NCBI GenBank assembly: GCA_023213395.1
Contig: CM041465.1
Location: 182,535,741-182,599,740, forward strand
Reading direction: 5' to 3'
Length of the DNA stretch: 64,000 nucleotides
Source: Cycas panzhihuaensis
Lineage: Eukaryota; Cycadophyta
The notes under the pieces were generated by a model, which worked only from the letters and a program-made list of their open reading frames with translations, did not search any database and was not told where the DNA came from. Positions 32,430 to 43,031 of the stretch are shown here, in pieces. Position 1 is the stretch's first letter. Every line of letters begins with the position of its first letter. The translations under genes and the position numbers were made by a program.

Positions 32430-32747
32430 GTTAAGAAACACGAATGAATGCATACATGTTTACACTCCATAGTAAACAATATAAACACAAAATAATTGCA
32501 CAGTACACAGGATATACATGGGAAAGTCTTTTGGGAAGAAATCCACCACAAAGATCTATTGATCACATTGATTCCAACTTGATTGATATAAATATACAAG
32601 GGCCTTTGGGATATTTATAATCGCTCAAGAAGTGTCAATCATTAAGGGTTTTGACTCTTTGCATAACTCACACCATTTTGTTAATCACATAATTAAACCA
32701 TACATTAACATTAACAAGTGGCTTAATAATTAACTACCATGCTAACA
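32430..32747 (-). repeat. Element E 3' LTR
   Basis: 318 bp. It lacks 23 bp present in the other LTR near its left end. Confidence 0.9.
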
Positions 32748-32760
32748 TCCCCCCTTAATG
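32748..32760 (-). promoter_or_regulatory. Element E polypurine tract
   Basis: The minus strand reads CATTAAGGGGGGA beside the 3' LTR. Confidence 0.75.
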
Positions 32761-32806
32761 TGAATGTTGAGAACCTGTAGCAGTTTAGTTATTACGAAGG
32801 CTTGGA

Positions 32807-33256
32807 CTATCTTGCTCCTTTATCCTTGTCAATACACCCCCTCTCAAGGATAATTTCTGTGAGTCCCCATCCGGTACGCATCTTTGTAAATTGATCTTCA
32901 ATAAGTGCTTTGGTGAAGATGTCTACAAGTTCATATTCACTCAGACAATAGTTGACTTGTAGCTTCCCTGATTTGATTTGTTCACGGATGTAGTGGTGTT
33001 GTATCTCAATGTGCTTCGTACGAGCATGAAATTCTGGATTCTTTGACCACCGAATGGTACTTTGATTATCAACAAAAGTAATTGGGGTTCCATTTGATAC
33101 TCCAAAAACGTTCAAGAGACCTTGCAGCCATACAACTTCTTTTACACCAACATTAAGTCCTTGATGTTCTGCCTCTTGGCCTTTCTTAATGAATCCTAGA
33201 GGTTGCAACATATAAATCTTCTCATTTAGATCTCTATTAAGAAATGCAGACTTACC
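32807..33256 (-). pseudogene. Element E RT remnant fused to RNase H end
   Basis: The minus-strand frame begins at the F insertion point with KSAFLNRDLNEK and QPLGFIKKGQ, the start of the RT palm. It then jumps directly to the end of RNase H (EVVWLQGLL, VDNQSTIRWSKNPEFHARTKHIEIQHHYIREQ). The catalytic YVDD region, thumb and first half of RNase H are missing, so an in-frame internal deletion of several hundred bases has happened. Confidence 0.85.
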
Positions 33257-33447
33257 TGAAGAGAATCTATTCATAATGAACAAATATATGAGAGATGATC
33301 TCTTTATAAATACATCAAATGTTTTGTAATTGCTTACATCATGTAAGCCACTTGTCTGCCACTTGTCATTATTACAAAGAAGAGGGAATGACACATAACC
33401 CTCATTAACCTCTAACTTATTGTCCTAGATAAAACATATCTTTAACA
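33257..33447 (-). repeat. Element F 3' LTR
   Basis: 191 bp, TGAAGAGAATC to TCTTTAACA. A polypurine tract (plus-strand CCCTCTCTT) follows at 33448. Confidence 0.88.
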
Positions 33448-33459
33448 CCCTCTCTTAAT

Positions 33460-34260
33460 GTTTTATCTATCTTAAGCCAAGCCTATTTCTAAAGAATTGG
33501 AACTTGTCTTTGCTGAGAGGTTTAGTCAAAATGTTTGCAAGTTGTTCATTTATTGTACAATGTATCAGATCTATCTCCTTGTTCTGCACCCTTTCTCAAA
33601 TGAAGTGATGATGCACTTCAATGTGTTTGGTTCGAGCATGGAAGACTGGATTCTTGGTCATCTTTATTGTGCTTTGATTGTCACAGCAAAGTGTTGGTGG
33701 TTTATCTTGTTGCTGATTTAGATCTGACAACAACTGCCTTATCCAAATTGCTTTGCAAGATGCGCTTATTGTTGATTTGTATTCTGTTTCCATAGATGAA
33801 AAGGCAACAATTAGTTGTCGTTTGTTGCTCCAAGACACTGTTGCTGATTCAAGAAGGAAGCAGTATCCACTTGTTGATTTTCTTTTTTCTTTATCTCCTG
33901 CCTAGTTGGAGTCACTGTATCCAACCAATTTTCTTAATTCATCTCTTGTATATGTAAGTTTTAGATTTGAAGTCTCTTTCAAATATTTAAATATCCTTTT
34001 AGTTGCTCTCTAATGCAGTGATTTTGGATCCTGCATGTATCTGGAAATTACTCCGACAGAGTATGAAATGTTAGGTCTAGTTGCAGTAAGATAGATCATG
34101 CTTCCAACTAATTGCTTGTACAGGATTGTATCAATTAAAGTTTCTTCTGTGGATGGAGTCAAATTATAGCCTATTTCCATTGGAGTTGCACAACTATTGC
34201 AATATTCCATTTTGAATTTCTTTAGTAGATACTTAGTATATTGGTTCTGTGACATGGTGA
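33460..34260 (-). pseudogene. Element F RNase H and connection
   Basis: 34010-34255 has KLLKKFKMEYCNSCATPMEIG-type sequence and LVGSMIYLTATRPNISYSVG. 33596-33838 is the second half of RNase H (SSMETEYKSTISASCKAIW, FHARTKHIEVHHHFI). The end continues to about 33470 in another frame. Confidence 0.83.
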
Positions 34261-35379
34261 TTGAATCCTTCTTCTATTTTATTTCTATACTAAAGTAATA
34301 ATTTAGAAGCCCCAAGTTGGTCAAAATTTTAGTTGAACCTTTATGGCTGCGGTAGATTTTGTGTCACTACTTGTGAGAAGCATATCATCTACATATACAA
34401 CAACTATTGTAATCAACCCTTGGTTTTTCTTCACATACAAACTAGGATCTAATTCACATCTTTGAAAACTATTTTGAATGAGATACTTGTCCAACTTGGC
34501 ATACCATGCCCTTAGAGCTTGTTTTAACCTGTATAGGGCCTTTTTTAGCTTGCATATAAGATGTTCTTGTCCATTTTGAATATATCCTTTTGGTTGATGT
34601 AGTTATACTTCTTCTTCAAGGTCTCCATTCAGGAAGGCACTCTTTACATCCAATTGATAGACTTTCCAATTCTGCTGTGTGGCTAAGGTGACTACCATCC
34701 TCACAGTATTTAACTTTGCCACTGGAGAGAAGGTTTCGTCATAGTCTATCCTTACAGTCTGAGTGTAACCCTTGGCTACTAGTCTAGCCTTGTATTTCTC
34801 TATCTTGCCATCAAAATTCTCTTTTATTTTATACACCCACTTGCAATTGACAATTAGTTTGCCTGTAGGTGGTTCAACTAGTTCCCAAGTCTTATTTTTG
34901 GAGATGGATTCCATTTCTATATCCATTGTTGATTTCCACTTAGCATGCTGGCTTGCTTCTTCATATGATTGAGGTTCAATTGAACGGAATAGAGCTTGAT
35001 GTCTTTGGGACCTGGTCCTGTGATCAAATATGTTGGCTTTAGCTTCTTCAACTGTATTGAGATACCATTTAGGTATCTTTCTAGAGGATGTCCTGCTTTC
35101 CTTGTCTTCTTCAGGGCTTGTTTCTCTAGGGAGTGAAGGAGCTTTTTCTAATTGCTCCTCTTCCTTTGTTTCTACATCTTTGGATGTAATTCCAGATATG
35201 TTTTCAATTGGAGGGATTTCTATGGGAGTTTCCCTTGCAAGCACTTTAATTTCCTGATGTATTACTAGGCTTGCAACAGTGTCTTGCTCGTTAAAAATAA
35301 CATCTCTTCTTACATAAGCTTTGTTTGTCTTTGGGTCTATGCATTTGTAAGCTTTTGAATTTTTATTGTAGCCTATCAT
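34261..35379 (-). pseudogene. Element F reverse transcriptase
   Basis: 258 codons open at 34603-35379 span the integrase C-terminal tail (IGYNKNSKAYKCIDPKTN), an acidic linker, and the RT N-terminus through YDETFSPVAKLNTVRM and LDVKSAFLNGDLEEEV. The rest is in other frames, with VVYVDDMLL readable near 34385-34410. The catalytic motif is intact but the frame is not. Confidence 0.87.
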
Positions 35380-36330
35380 TATGCACTACTCTATACTTTT
35401 ATAATAAATTTTTAATCTCTTCTTATTATGAATATGAACAAAGCTTGGCAACCAAAGATTTTTAGATTACTTATATCAGGCTTGTATCATGTCCATACTT
35501 CCTTTGGATTTACCTTATTCAATACTTGAGTTGGACTTCGATATATTAGATAGACTGTTGTATTTACAGCTTCTACCCAATAAGTTTTTGAAATCTGTTT
35601 GTCCTGGATCAGACTTCGCGCCATTTCCGTGATGGTTTTGTTCATCCGCTCAACCACACCATTGGATTGAGGTGTGTGAGGAGTTGTGATTTGTCAATGT
35701 ATTCCATGAGTTTTGCAGATGAATTGAAATTCTTTTGAAGTATACTCGCCTCCTCCGTCATACTTGATTCTCTTTAGCTTGTTTCTGCATTCTAATTCAG
35801 CTTTGGCCTTGAATTTTTTAAATTTATCAAAAGTTTCAGATTTATTATAGAGGAAGCATATCCAAACTTTCCTAGAAAAATAATCAATGAATGTAAAAAA
35901 GTATCTGGCCCCATTGATTGAGTTGGGGTAATGGGCTCACAAAGATTAGAATGCACTAATTCTAGTTTGCTTTGTGCATGCCATTCACTTCTTTGAAAAG
36001 GAAAATGATGTTGTTTACCAAGCAAACATCCTTTACAAACAAACAAATGAAATGTCATGTTTGGAAGTTCATCAACCATATTTGAGTTTTTCAACAATTC
36101 TAGTCTATCAAAGGAGATATGCCCATACTTCAAATGCTAGAGTTTATTATTATCAATATTTGTAATAGCAAAAGCTTTTACATCACTTTTTGTAATGATA
36201 GGATTAGAAAGCAATTTATAGAGGTCATTGCTTTCTATACCTTTAACAATTACAATTCCTCTCTTTTTCATGTTTAAAATATGATAGAATCCATTCTCAT
36301 AAAAGATGGGCCTCAACTTTTTCTTCTCGA
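35380..36330 (-). pseudogene. Element F integrase (broken)
   Basis: 35792-36133 gives KYGHISFDRLELL, VCKGCLLGKQHHFPF and LELVHSNLCEPITP: zinc-binding domain and start of the core, with the first catalytic Asp replaced by Asn. The remaining core (35400-35790) is split by frameshifts. Confidence 0.8.
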
Positions 36331-36560
36331 GTTAAGAGACTGGAAGAAGATTTTTATTCAATCCTGGAACAAAGAGAACATTGCCAATTTTCTGCACTTT
36401 TTCTTTCATCTCAATTGCTATCGTTCCAATGCCTTGAATATTAAGTGGATATTTGTTCCTTAACTCTATTGACTTATTTAAAGAGTAGGGCTTTAGAGAT
36501 TTGAACCATTCTCTGCGACCTGTCATATGACTGGATGTTTCCGAATTGATATATCAGACA
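36331..36560 (-). pseudogene. Element F protease (broken)
   Basis: 36332-36526 begins just after the catalytic motif with MTGRREWFKSL and ends in VPGLNKNLLPVS, the usual junction to integrase. The catalytic residues lie in the degraded upstream bases (about 36527-36560). Confidence 0.7.
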
Positions 36561-37558
36561 TCTTCGTCTTTGAGACTAGCAGTAAGTGTGACTATGAAGG
36601 CAGTTTCTTCTTCTTCATCTCCTTCAAAGTTATTCTATTTTTTACTATAATATTCAGTGGGTCTTTTTCCTCTCTGAATATCAGTTCTTCTTTGATAGCA
36701 CTGATAACGAAAGTGACCTCCTTGCCCACAATGGTAGCAAACATTGAATGCTTTGCAACTGCTAGAGAAGTGCCCAAGTTTTTCGTAGTTAAAGTAGACT
36801 CTAGAGTCTCTAGGTGGAATTGATCATCCTCTACCTCTGTTCTCTTGCCATCTCCCTCTGGATTGACTTCTGGTGTTGATAGCCCTTCCTCGACCTCTCG
36901 AAGATGACTGCCCTCGTCCTCTAGAACCAAAGTTGAGTTTGGATAGGAAGGTTTCTTCAATCTCTATCTCTTCCTCATATCTTCTGTTTATTTGTTCTTG
37001 TCTGAGCAAAAGTCCTGTTAATGTTTCAAGACACATGGTTGCAGTTTGAACATTATTGGTTATGGAATTTACCATGTTATTGAATGATTTCAAGAGCTTG
37101 TTCACAATCATTTTCACAAGCTCCTATTCAAGTAGATTGGCTCTAGCACTAACTAAATCATTTTTGATTGAAGTCACTTTGTGAATAAATTCTGAAGTAC
37201 TTTTTTTTCCTCTCATGTGTAATTTGTATAGTTCCTCTTTTAGGGCTACAATCCTAGCTTCATTTTTCTGGCTATAGAGATTGCCAAACACTTTCCAAAT
37301 ATCTTCACAAGAGTTAGCCCTTCAACATATACCAAAAGAGGATCTGAGACAAACAATTTCAGAATTATTACCCCTGAATTATTTATCTCATCCCAATTAG
37401 GTTGATCGAGGGCAGTAGTTAGCCTTTTCTCTTTTCCTGTGGCTATGTTCCAGGCATTTTTTCGCCCTCAGTAGGGTTTTGACCTTGATTTTCCATACAA
37501 AATAATTTGTTTTGGTCAATTTATCTTGGTCATTCAAAGCAAGAATGGATGAAGCCAT
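36561..37558 (-). pseudogene. Element F gag (broken)
   Basis: The start ATG is at 37558 (MASSILALNDQDKL, then TNYFVWKIKVKTLLRAKKC). The middle is frameshifted. 36824-37117 has LTGLLLRQEQ and an RG-rich stretch (SRGRGQSSSRGRGR). The zinc knuckle region lies at about 36700-36760 in a disturbed frame. Confidence 0.8.
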
Positions 37559-38256
37559 TTCAGAAATCAAATTAAAGGTATCAAATTACTTTTCTGGGCT
37601 ATTGATAGGCAGGTCATATGGTTGTACAGAGTTTCATACAAAAGTATAGTTGTACAGATGACGATGAAAGTAGGTGCAAAAGAAAGATCTCAAAGCAAAG
37701 TTTCTAAATATGTAAAATGTTTGAAGAGATCAGCTTCAGTTTGCTCAGAATTTGAGCCGAAAAATAGAAAGTGCGATTAGGGTTTCTAGAGAAAAATGCT
37801 TGTAACTTGCAAAAAACTTAGCCAAAATCTTCAAAGTCAGATTTAAATGAAGTATAATTAATAAGGGAAGAGTTCGTGATTGGTATTACCTAGAATGCTA
37901 GAGTAGAAAGTGAGAAATTTACAGTAGAGCTTCAAAACATGTGCTTGTTGAAAATAGGGCAAAACTACCTAAAAATGGACTTGTTTGTAGTCAGTCTTTC
38001 TGAAAAAAATGACGTAATAACTAGGGCACACTTGTTGGTAAATTTTCAATTAGATTTGAGCACTTTGAAATTTTGATGGCCATACACTTCCGTAGAGGTC
38101 CGTATGTTGTTCGTACACAGTTGTCTTCGGTTGGCTTTACAATCTTCTCTGAGAAAGAGAACTTCTTCATTTGCCTTCACAAATTCCTCTGAGGACTTAA
38201 CTAAACATAATGCACCAAACTCTTTTTGGCTTCAGAAACCCTAATCAAATCGCCTG
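37559..38256 (-). other. Element F leader
   Basis: About 700 bp with no credible ORF, between PBS and gag. Confidence 0.55.
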
Positions 38257-38267
38257 TTTTGATACCA
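38257..38267 (-). promoter_or_regulatory. Element F primer-binding site
   Basis: The minus strand reads TGGTATCAAAA directly after the 5' LTR. Confidence 0.75.
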
Positions 38268-38469
38268 TAAAGGGAATCTATTCCTAATAAAGAAAGTTCA
38301 TTGATTATGTGAGAGATGATCTCTCTATAAATACATCAAATGTTTTGTAACCGCTTACTTCATGTAAGCCGCTTGTTCACCACTTGTCATTATTACAAAG
38401 AAGAGGGAATGACACATAACCCTCATTAACCTCTAACTTAATGTCCTAGATAAAACATTATCTTTAACA
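38268..38469 (-). repeat. Element F 5' LTR
   Basis: 202 bp. Its inner edge TAAAGGGAATC differs from TGAAGAGAATC in the other copy by two transitions. The outer edge is TCTTTAACA. Confidence 0.88.
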
Positions 38470-39150
38470 TTAACGTCCATTTGATGCAACTCCCAACCAT
38501 ATGCGACTACTAAGGAAATGATCAAATGGACCGTCGTTATCTTGAAGACTAGTGCAAATGTCTCCTCATAATCAATTCCTTCCTTCTGTTTAAACCCTTG
38601 AGCAACATGCCTAGCCTTGTACTTGTCTACCTCTCCATTAGAGCAGAACTTTGTCTTATAGACCCACTTGTATCCAACGAGGTTCTTCTTCGAAGATAAG
38701 GGAACTAAATTCCATGTGGCATTCTTCATGATTGAGCCATACTCCTCCTTCATTGCAGCTCTCTATCGTGGATTGTCCCTTGCTTCGCATACGAAATAGG
38801 ATCATTGGAGTTGTTGGTGTTCACTGCCAAAGTCCGACTAACATGTTCTCTTATTGTTCTTCTATCATGAAGAAGGTTCTGCATTGCCACTTCAGAATCC
38901 TCTATTGTCTTCCTTGCTCATAACGATGTAGAAGGACCTGGTGCTATAGGTATTACTTCACGTGTTGACTCCTCACTATTACTTTTTCCACTTTGTCTAG
39001 CTTCCTCTTGAATTATAATGGCTGGCTTATTGTCCTCTTCAATTGTTAAATTCAGAAATGGAAGTAGTGAGGGATAGAAAGGCTCTTCTGATGACTTTTC
39101 AACATGATATGTTGATGACTCGTCAAAGTTGACATCCTGGCTAATCATAA
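38470..39150 (-). pseudogene. Element E RT N-terminus and linker
   Basis: 38470-38753 encodes MKEEYGSIMKNATWNLVPL, VGYKWVYKTKF and QGFKQKEGIDYEETFA, up to ELHQMDV, where F is inserted. 38918-39148 is the acidic, Ser-rich integrase-RT linker. Confidence 0.85.
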
Positions 39151-39985
39151 TTCTTCTCCCCTATGGATCCTACTTTCTATAAGCTTTGTTCTGATCAGAA
39201 TACCCCACAAATATGCACTTCAAACTCTTGTGATCTAGCTTTTTGCAATTTTCATCTTGGATGTGTGCATATGCTATGCACCCAAATGGTTTTAAATAAC
39301 TAATGGTTGGGTTACGATTGGTCAATTTTTTCTTGGGGGTCATGCTTCAAACTACTTGAGTGGATACCGTGTTTAGAATGTAAATAGCAGTCGCAACAAC
39401 TTCTGCCCAAAACATCAACAAGTTTATCGAATGCACTATACACCTTGCCATCTCCATCATGGTACGATTCTCTCTCTGCGACACCACTCTATTGTGGGGT
39501 ATGCAAGCAGTAAATTCTCATTTTATACCATGATCTCAATAGAACTGATTAAACGCATGATTGTCATATTCTTTGCCATTACCACTCCTTAATATTTTTA
39601 TCTTTTTGCCACATTTGTTCTCAACACTCACTTTCCAATCAGGAAAGCAGTCAAACACATTTGACTTGTTCTTCAAGAAATACACCCAGGCCTTCCTAGT
39701 GTAGTCGTCCAGAAACACCAAAGTATATTATCGAGCTCCTAATATTGAAGGGTTTGAGAGTGGCCCTATCATGTCTATATGCACGAGTTCAAGCTTCTCC
39801 TTGGCTCTCCAGGCATTGTCCTGAGCAAAAGAATAGTGGTGATGTTTCCCATACATATACCCTTTATATACATCGTTTGAACATGAAATAGATGGTAATC
39901 CTTCTACCATTTTCAACCTTTTCATCAGTGCGATGCTTCTGTAATTAAGATGACCTAGGCGATCATGCCATAGCTTACTCACATC
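39151..39985 (-). pseudogene. Element E integrase (catalytic residues altered)
   Basis: The zinc-binding domain at 39728-39982 has LWHDRLGHLNYRS, but the CxxC motif reads VYKGYMYGK, with both Cys as Tyr or lost. The core at 39536-39721 (FLDDYTRKAWVYFL) has RSGNGKEYDNH where the second catalytic Asp is expected, so Asp is Gly. The C-terminal part to 39151 is frameshifted. Confidence 0.82.
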
Positions 39986-40006
39986 ATCAACACTAGCAAC
40001 AAAAGT

Positions 40007-40426
40007 TTAAGATTTCCTCTGGGATTGAAACTTTTCAAACACCCAAAAGGTATCCCTTACTTTCCTAGTAGCAATGATAAAGAAATTTTGTTTTGAATCC
40101 TTCATCAGACATCTATCTTTATAAAGCTTGACCTTCATTCCTTTTTTGCAGATTTCTTGGGTTGAAAGTAAATTCATCTGCATCGTGGGTTTATAATAGA
40201 CCCCTTTAAATTTGCCACCTAACAAGGATACATTACCAACATCTTCAACCGGTAACACGCTAGCATCTCCAAGGATAATGTCAGCATTACTAGGATCTGC
40301 ACTCCATGCATCAAAGTTTTGCTTCTGGAAAGAGATGTGCTTCTGAGCTCTAGAGTCCAATATCCAATAGTCTCTCTGACTCGACTCAGTTAACAGGTTG
40401 ACACTTCGACACAATATATTGCCCAA
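40007..40426 (-). pseudogene. Element E protease (active site altered)
   Basis: A 139-codon frame: DYWILDSRAQKHISFQ carries Arg in place of the catalytic Gly of D-S-G-A. The rest of the fold (ADIILGDASVLPVEDVGNV, MQMNLLSTQEICKKG) is well kept. Confidence 0.83.
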
Positions 40427-41235
40427 CTCTTCCCTTTATCATCTTGACTAGCTTTGCATTTGTCCTGTCTTTGGAACTAGCTCTTTTCTCTATGGCCTTC
40501 CTTCTTGCAGTAGTTGCATTTTCTAGTGAATTTCTTCTTCCCTCAAGATTCTTCCCCTATTCTCTGTGTGTACTCCTCCTCCTAAACAATCTCTTTCCTC
40601 TACGTCTTCATGACTAAGGCTTGAATTGAATCAAAACCACCAAGTATCCTATGATGTTTAAGCTTGGCATCCTCAACTAGAATGAGATTCTTAATACCAT
40701 CAAACGTCTCACCCTCCATCACCTCATCTCAACCATAGATGGTTTGGACAGCTGCAATTGTATCCAGTAGTTTTGACATAATTACCACAAACAACAATGC
40801 ATCATCAATTGAATTTGGTTTTAACTCCTCTAGCTTATTCTTTAGATCATTGACTTTGTTCAAGTAAGTGCTTACATTGATCTCATCTTTTATCGTAGAA
40901 TTGAGAATCTCCAACATCAAAGCAAGATGCCTATTTGTCTTTTTCTTCTAAAAAGTTTCACACAACTTTGCCCAATTTTCATTTGGTTGGTCAAGGTTAT
41001 GAACCAACACTATTAAGTCTGGTGCCAGTGACAGTTTCAACAATCCAACTGCCATGAACTGCTTCTCTTGAAGTTGAACTCGTTTTTTTATGGTTGAGCG
41101 GAATTGCGTCCACTTTTGCCTTTGTTATTGCCCAGAGTTGGTTTATCATCAATATTAATTCCATATTAGCCTTCCACTTGCTGAAGTTATTGCCATTAAA
41201 GATGACTTTGGGCATTAACCTATCCATTCTCAAGA
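40427..41235 (-). pseudogene. Element E gag (broken)
   Basis: 40997-41233 starts MRMDRLMPKVIFNGNNFSKW, then KANMELILMINQLW. 40729-40920 has VSTYLNKVNDLKNKLEEL and LLFVVIMSKLL. A degraded basic and Cys-rich end lies near 40440-40600. Confidence 0.78.
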
Positions 41236-42675
41236 AACAGGCTTAAAAAATGAGTCGATATCACCAGACTACTAGAACTATAGTCCTTTGGACAACACCC
41301 ACTTCACTGTGTTCACCTTCTTCTCAAGCACATATGTTGGGGTACAGAAACTAATGGTTATGCAAGTGAGAACTACCCACCAACAGTCAACCCAACAACA
41401 CCGACTTCAAGATCGTTCTCCAAATGCTCAAATAGCTCTTAAGACCATTAAAATAACCATAAAATATGCTTCATAGAGAGAAAAATTTAACACAATAGTG
41501 GTTTGTACGCCTCCCAAGTAAGATTTCAATAAAAAAATGCTTCAAATGATCTCCAGATTAATACTCAATACACTATACTCAATGCATTCACCAAATATTG
41601 TCTCAATAGTGTTTCAAATGTTATAATGCCCAATTTATATTCGAATATGCCAAAAGGCATATTCCAATGTCAGCAGTTGTCCAAAAAGGGTGCACACCTT
41701 TTTCACTTAACAGAAGTGATTAAATCAAGAAATAATATAACTTAGGGGTCAATTAAGGTTTATCAACCTTAATATATGTCAATCAATGCATAACATATTA
41801 CTTCAAACTCCAAATGACGTGTTAAGGAGTGTGGTTGCTGCATAAAGGGTTATGGCCTGCACAGGTCTTCCCGAGCTCCCACAGCTTATCTACACTACTA
41901 CAGTTGGGAAAAACACTCACACATAGTCCTGCGTACATTCAAACAAGTACTATTTCAATCTCATGTAGGAATATCTCATAGCATGAAGAGAAACAAGGCT
42001 GCAAGCTCTTAAAACGTCACCCAATCTCCAGCATCCAACAACACACTCAGACAATCCATATTATAGCTCTAAATGCTACTCAATATCCTTCTTACACAGA
42101 TAAAACTACCTTATACGGATACAATCTCGCCCTCAAGTAAGGAAACTTGACTTTCTTGATGCAAATTATTGATTTTTAATGCTAAATGTAATTGAACTCC
42201 TTCAAAATAGAGCAAAACTTACTTGAATGATGTGAAATAATGCCCAACACTGCTAGATCTCCATTAGAACGTGGTCTGCTAGCCTCAGGCAGTGCCCAAC
42301 ACATCCAACTACCTTCGGATGACCCCACAACGAGCCAACTGTGCAATAACACCCAACATTGCTAGATCTCCATTAGAACGTGCTTTGCTAGCCTCAAGCA
42401 GTGCCCAACACATCCAACTAGCTTTGAATGACCCCACAACGAGCCAACTGAATCCAAAAAAAAAGGCTTGCAAGTCTAAATTTTGACCCCAAATAGTGTA
42501 CTAATCTTGTTGATAGGTGACTTTCACCTCCTCAACCACCATTGATTACGGTGCCTTCTTCTGCAAGTTGTTGGAGAAGATGAGTCTTCAAGAAAACTTG
42601 GGTTCTAATAGCTTCACTCGACAACCTATGATCTCATCCCTCCACCCAACTCTAGCCTCAACTGTGTAGGACCCT
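41236..42675 (-). other. Element E leader
   Basis: No credible ORF. It contains a 109-bp tandem duplication at 42232-42449. Confidence 0.5.
42232..42449. repeat. 109-bp tandem duplication in element E leader
   Basis: Copies at 42232-42340 and 42341-42449 share GCTAGATCTCCATTAGAACG and ACCCCACAACGAGCCAACT, with about ten differences by eye. Confidence 0.85.
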
Positions 42676-42690
42676 ATGACTCTGATACCA
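42676..42690 (-). promoter_or_regulatory. Element E primer-binding site
   Basis: The minus strand reads TGGTATCAGAGTCAT directly after the 5' LTR. Confidence 0.85.
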
Positions 42691-43031
42691 TGTTAAGAAA
42701 CATGAATGAATGCATACATGTCTACACTCTGTAGAATCTTTTCTATATACAACAAGCAAACAATATAAACATAGAACAACTACATAGTACACAGGAGATA
42801 CGTGGGAAACCCTTTCGGGAAGAACCCCACCACAAAAATCTATCAATCACATTGATTCCAACTTGATTGATATAAATATACAATGGACTCTGGGATATTT
42901 ATAATCCCTCAAGAGGTGTTAATCGTTAAGGGTTGTGACTCTGCCCATAACTCGCACCATTTCGTTAATCACATAATTAATCCACACATTAACATTAACA
43001 AGTGGCTTAATAATTAACTGCCATGCTAACA
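42691..43031 (-). repeat. Element E 5' LTR
   Basis: 341 bp, TGTTAAGAAACA to GCTAACA; followed by TSD CTTCT. Confidence 0.9.

Larger units (their letters stand above)
33257..38469 (-). mobile_element. Element F: Ty1/copia retrotransposon nested in element E
   Basis: LTRs at 33257-33447 and 38268-38469. The flanks 33252-33256 (TTACC) and 38470-38474 (TTAAC) are the TSD with one change. It lies in the conserved DVKSAFLN stretch of E's RT. Gag, protease, integrase, RT and RNase H are all recognisable in copia order with many lesions. LTR divergence is roughly 7% plus an 11-bp indel, by eye. Confidence 0.93.
32430..43031 (-). mobile_element. Element E: Ty1/copia retrotransposon interrupted by element F
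   Basis: LTRs at 32430-32747 and 42691-43031 start TGTTAAGAAACA and end GCTAACA on the plus strand. A perfect TSD, CTTCT, is at 32425-32429 and 43032-43036. The LTRs differ at roughly 30 sites plus a 23-bp indel, so this is an old insertion. Without F it is about 5.4 kb. It lacks the catalytic half of RT and has altered protease and integrase catalytic residues. Confidence 0.93.
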
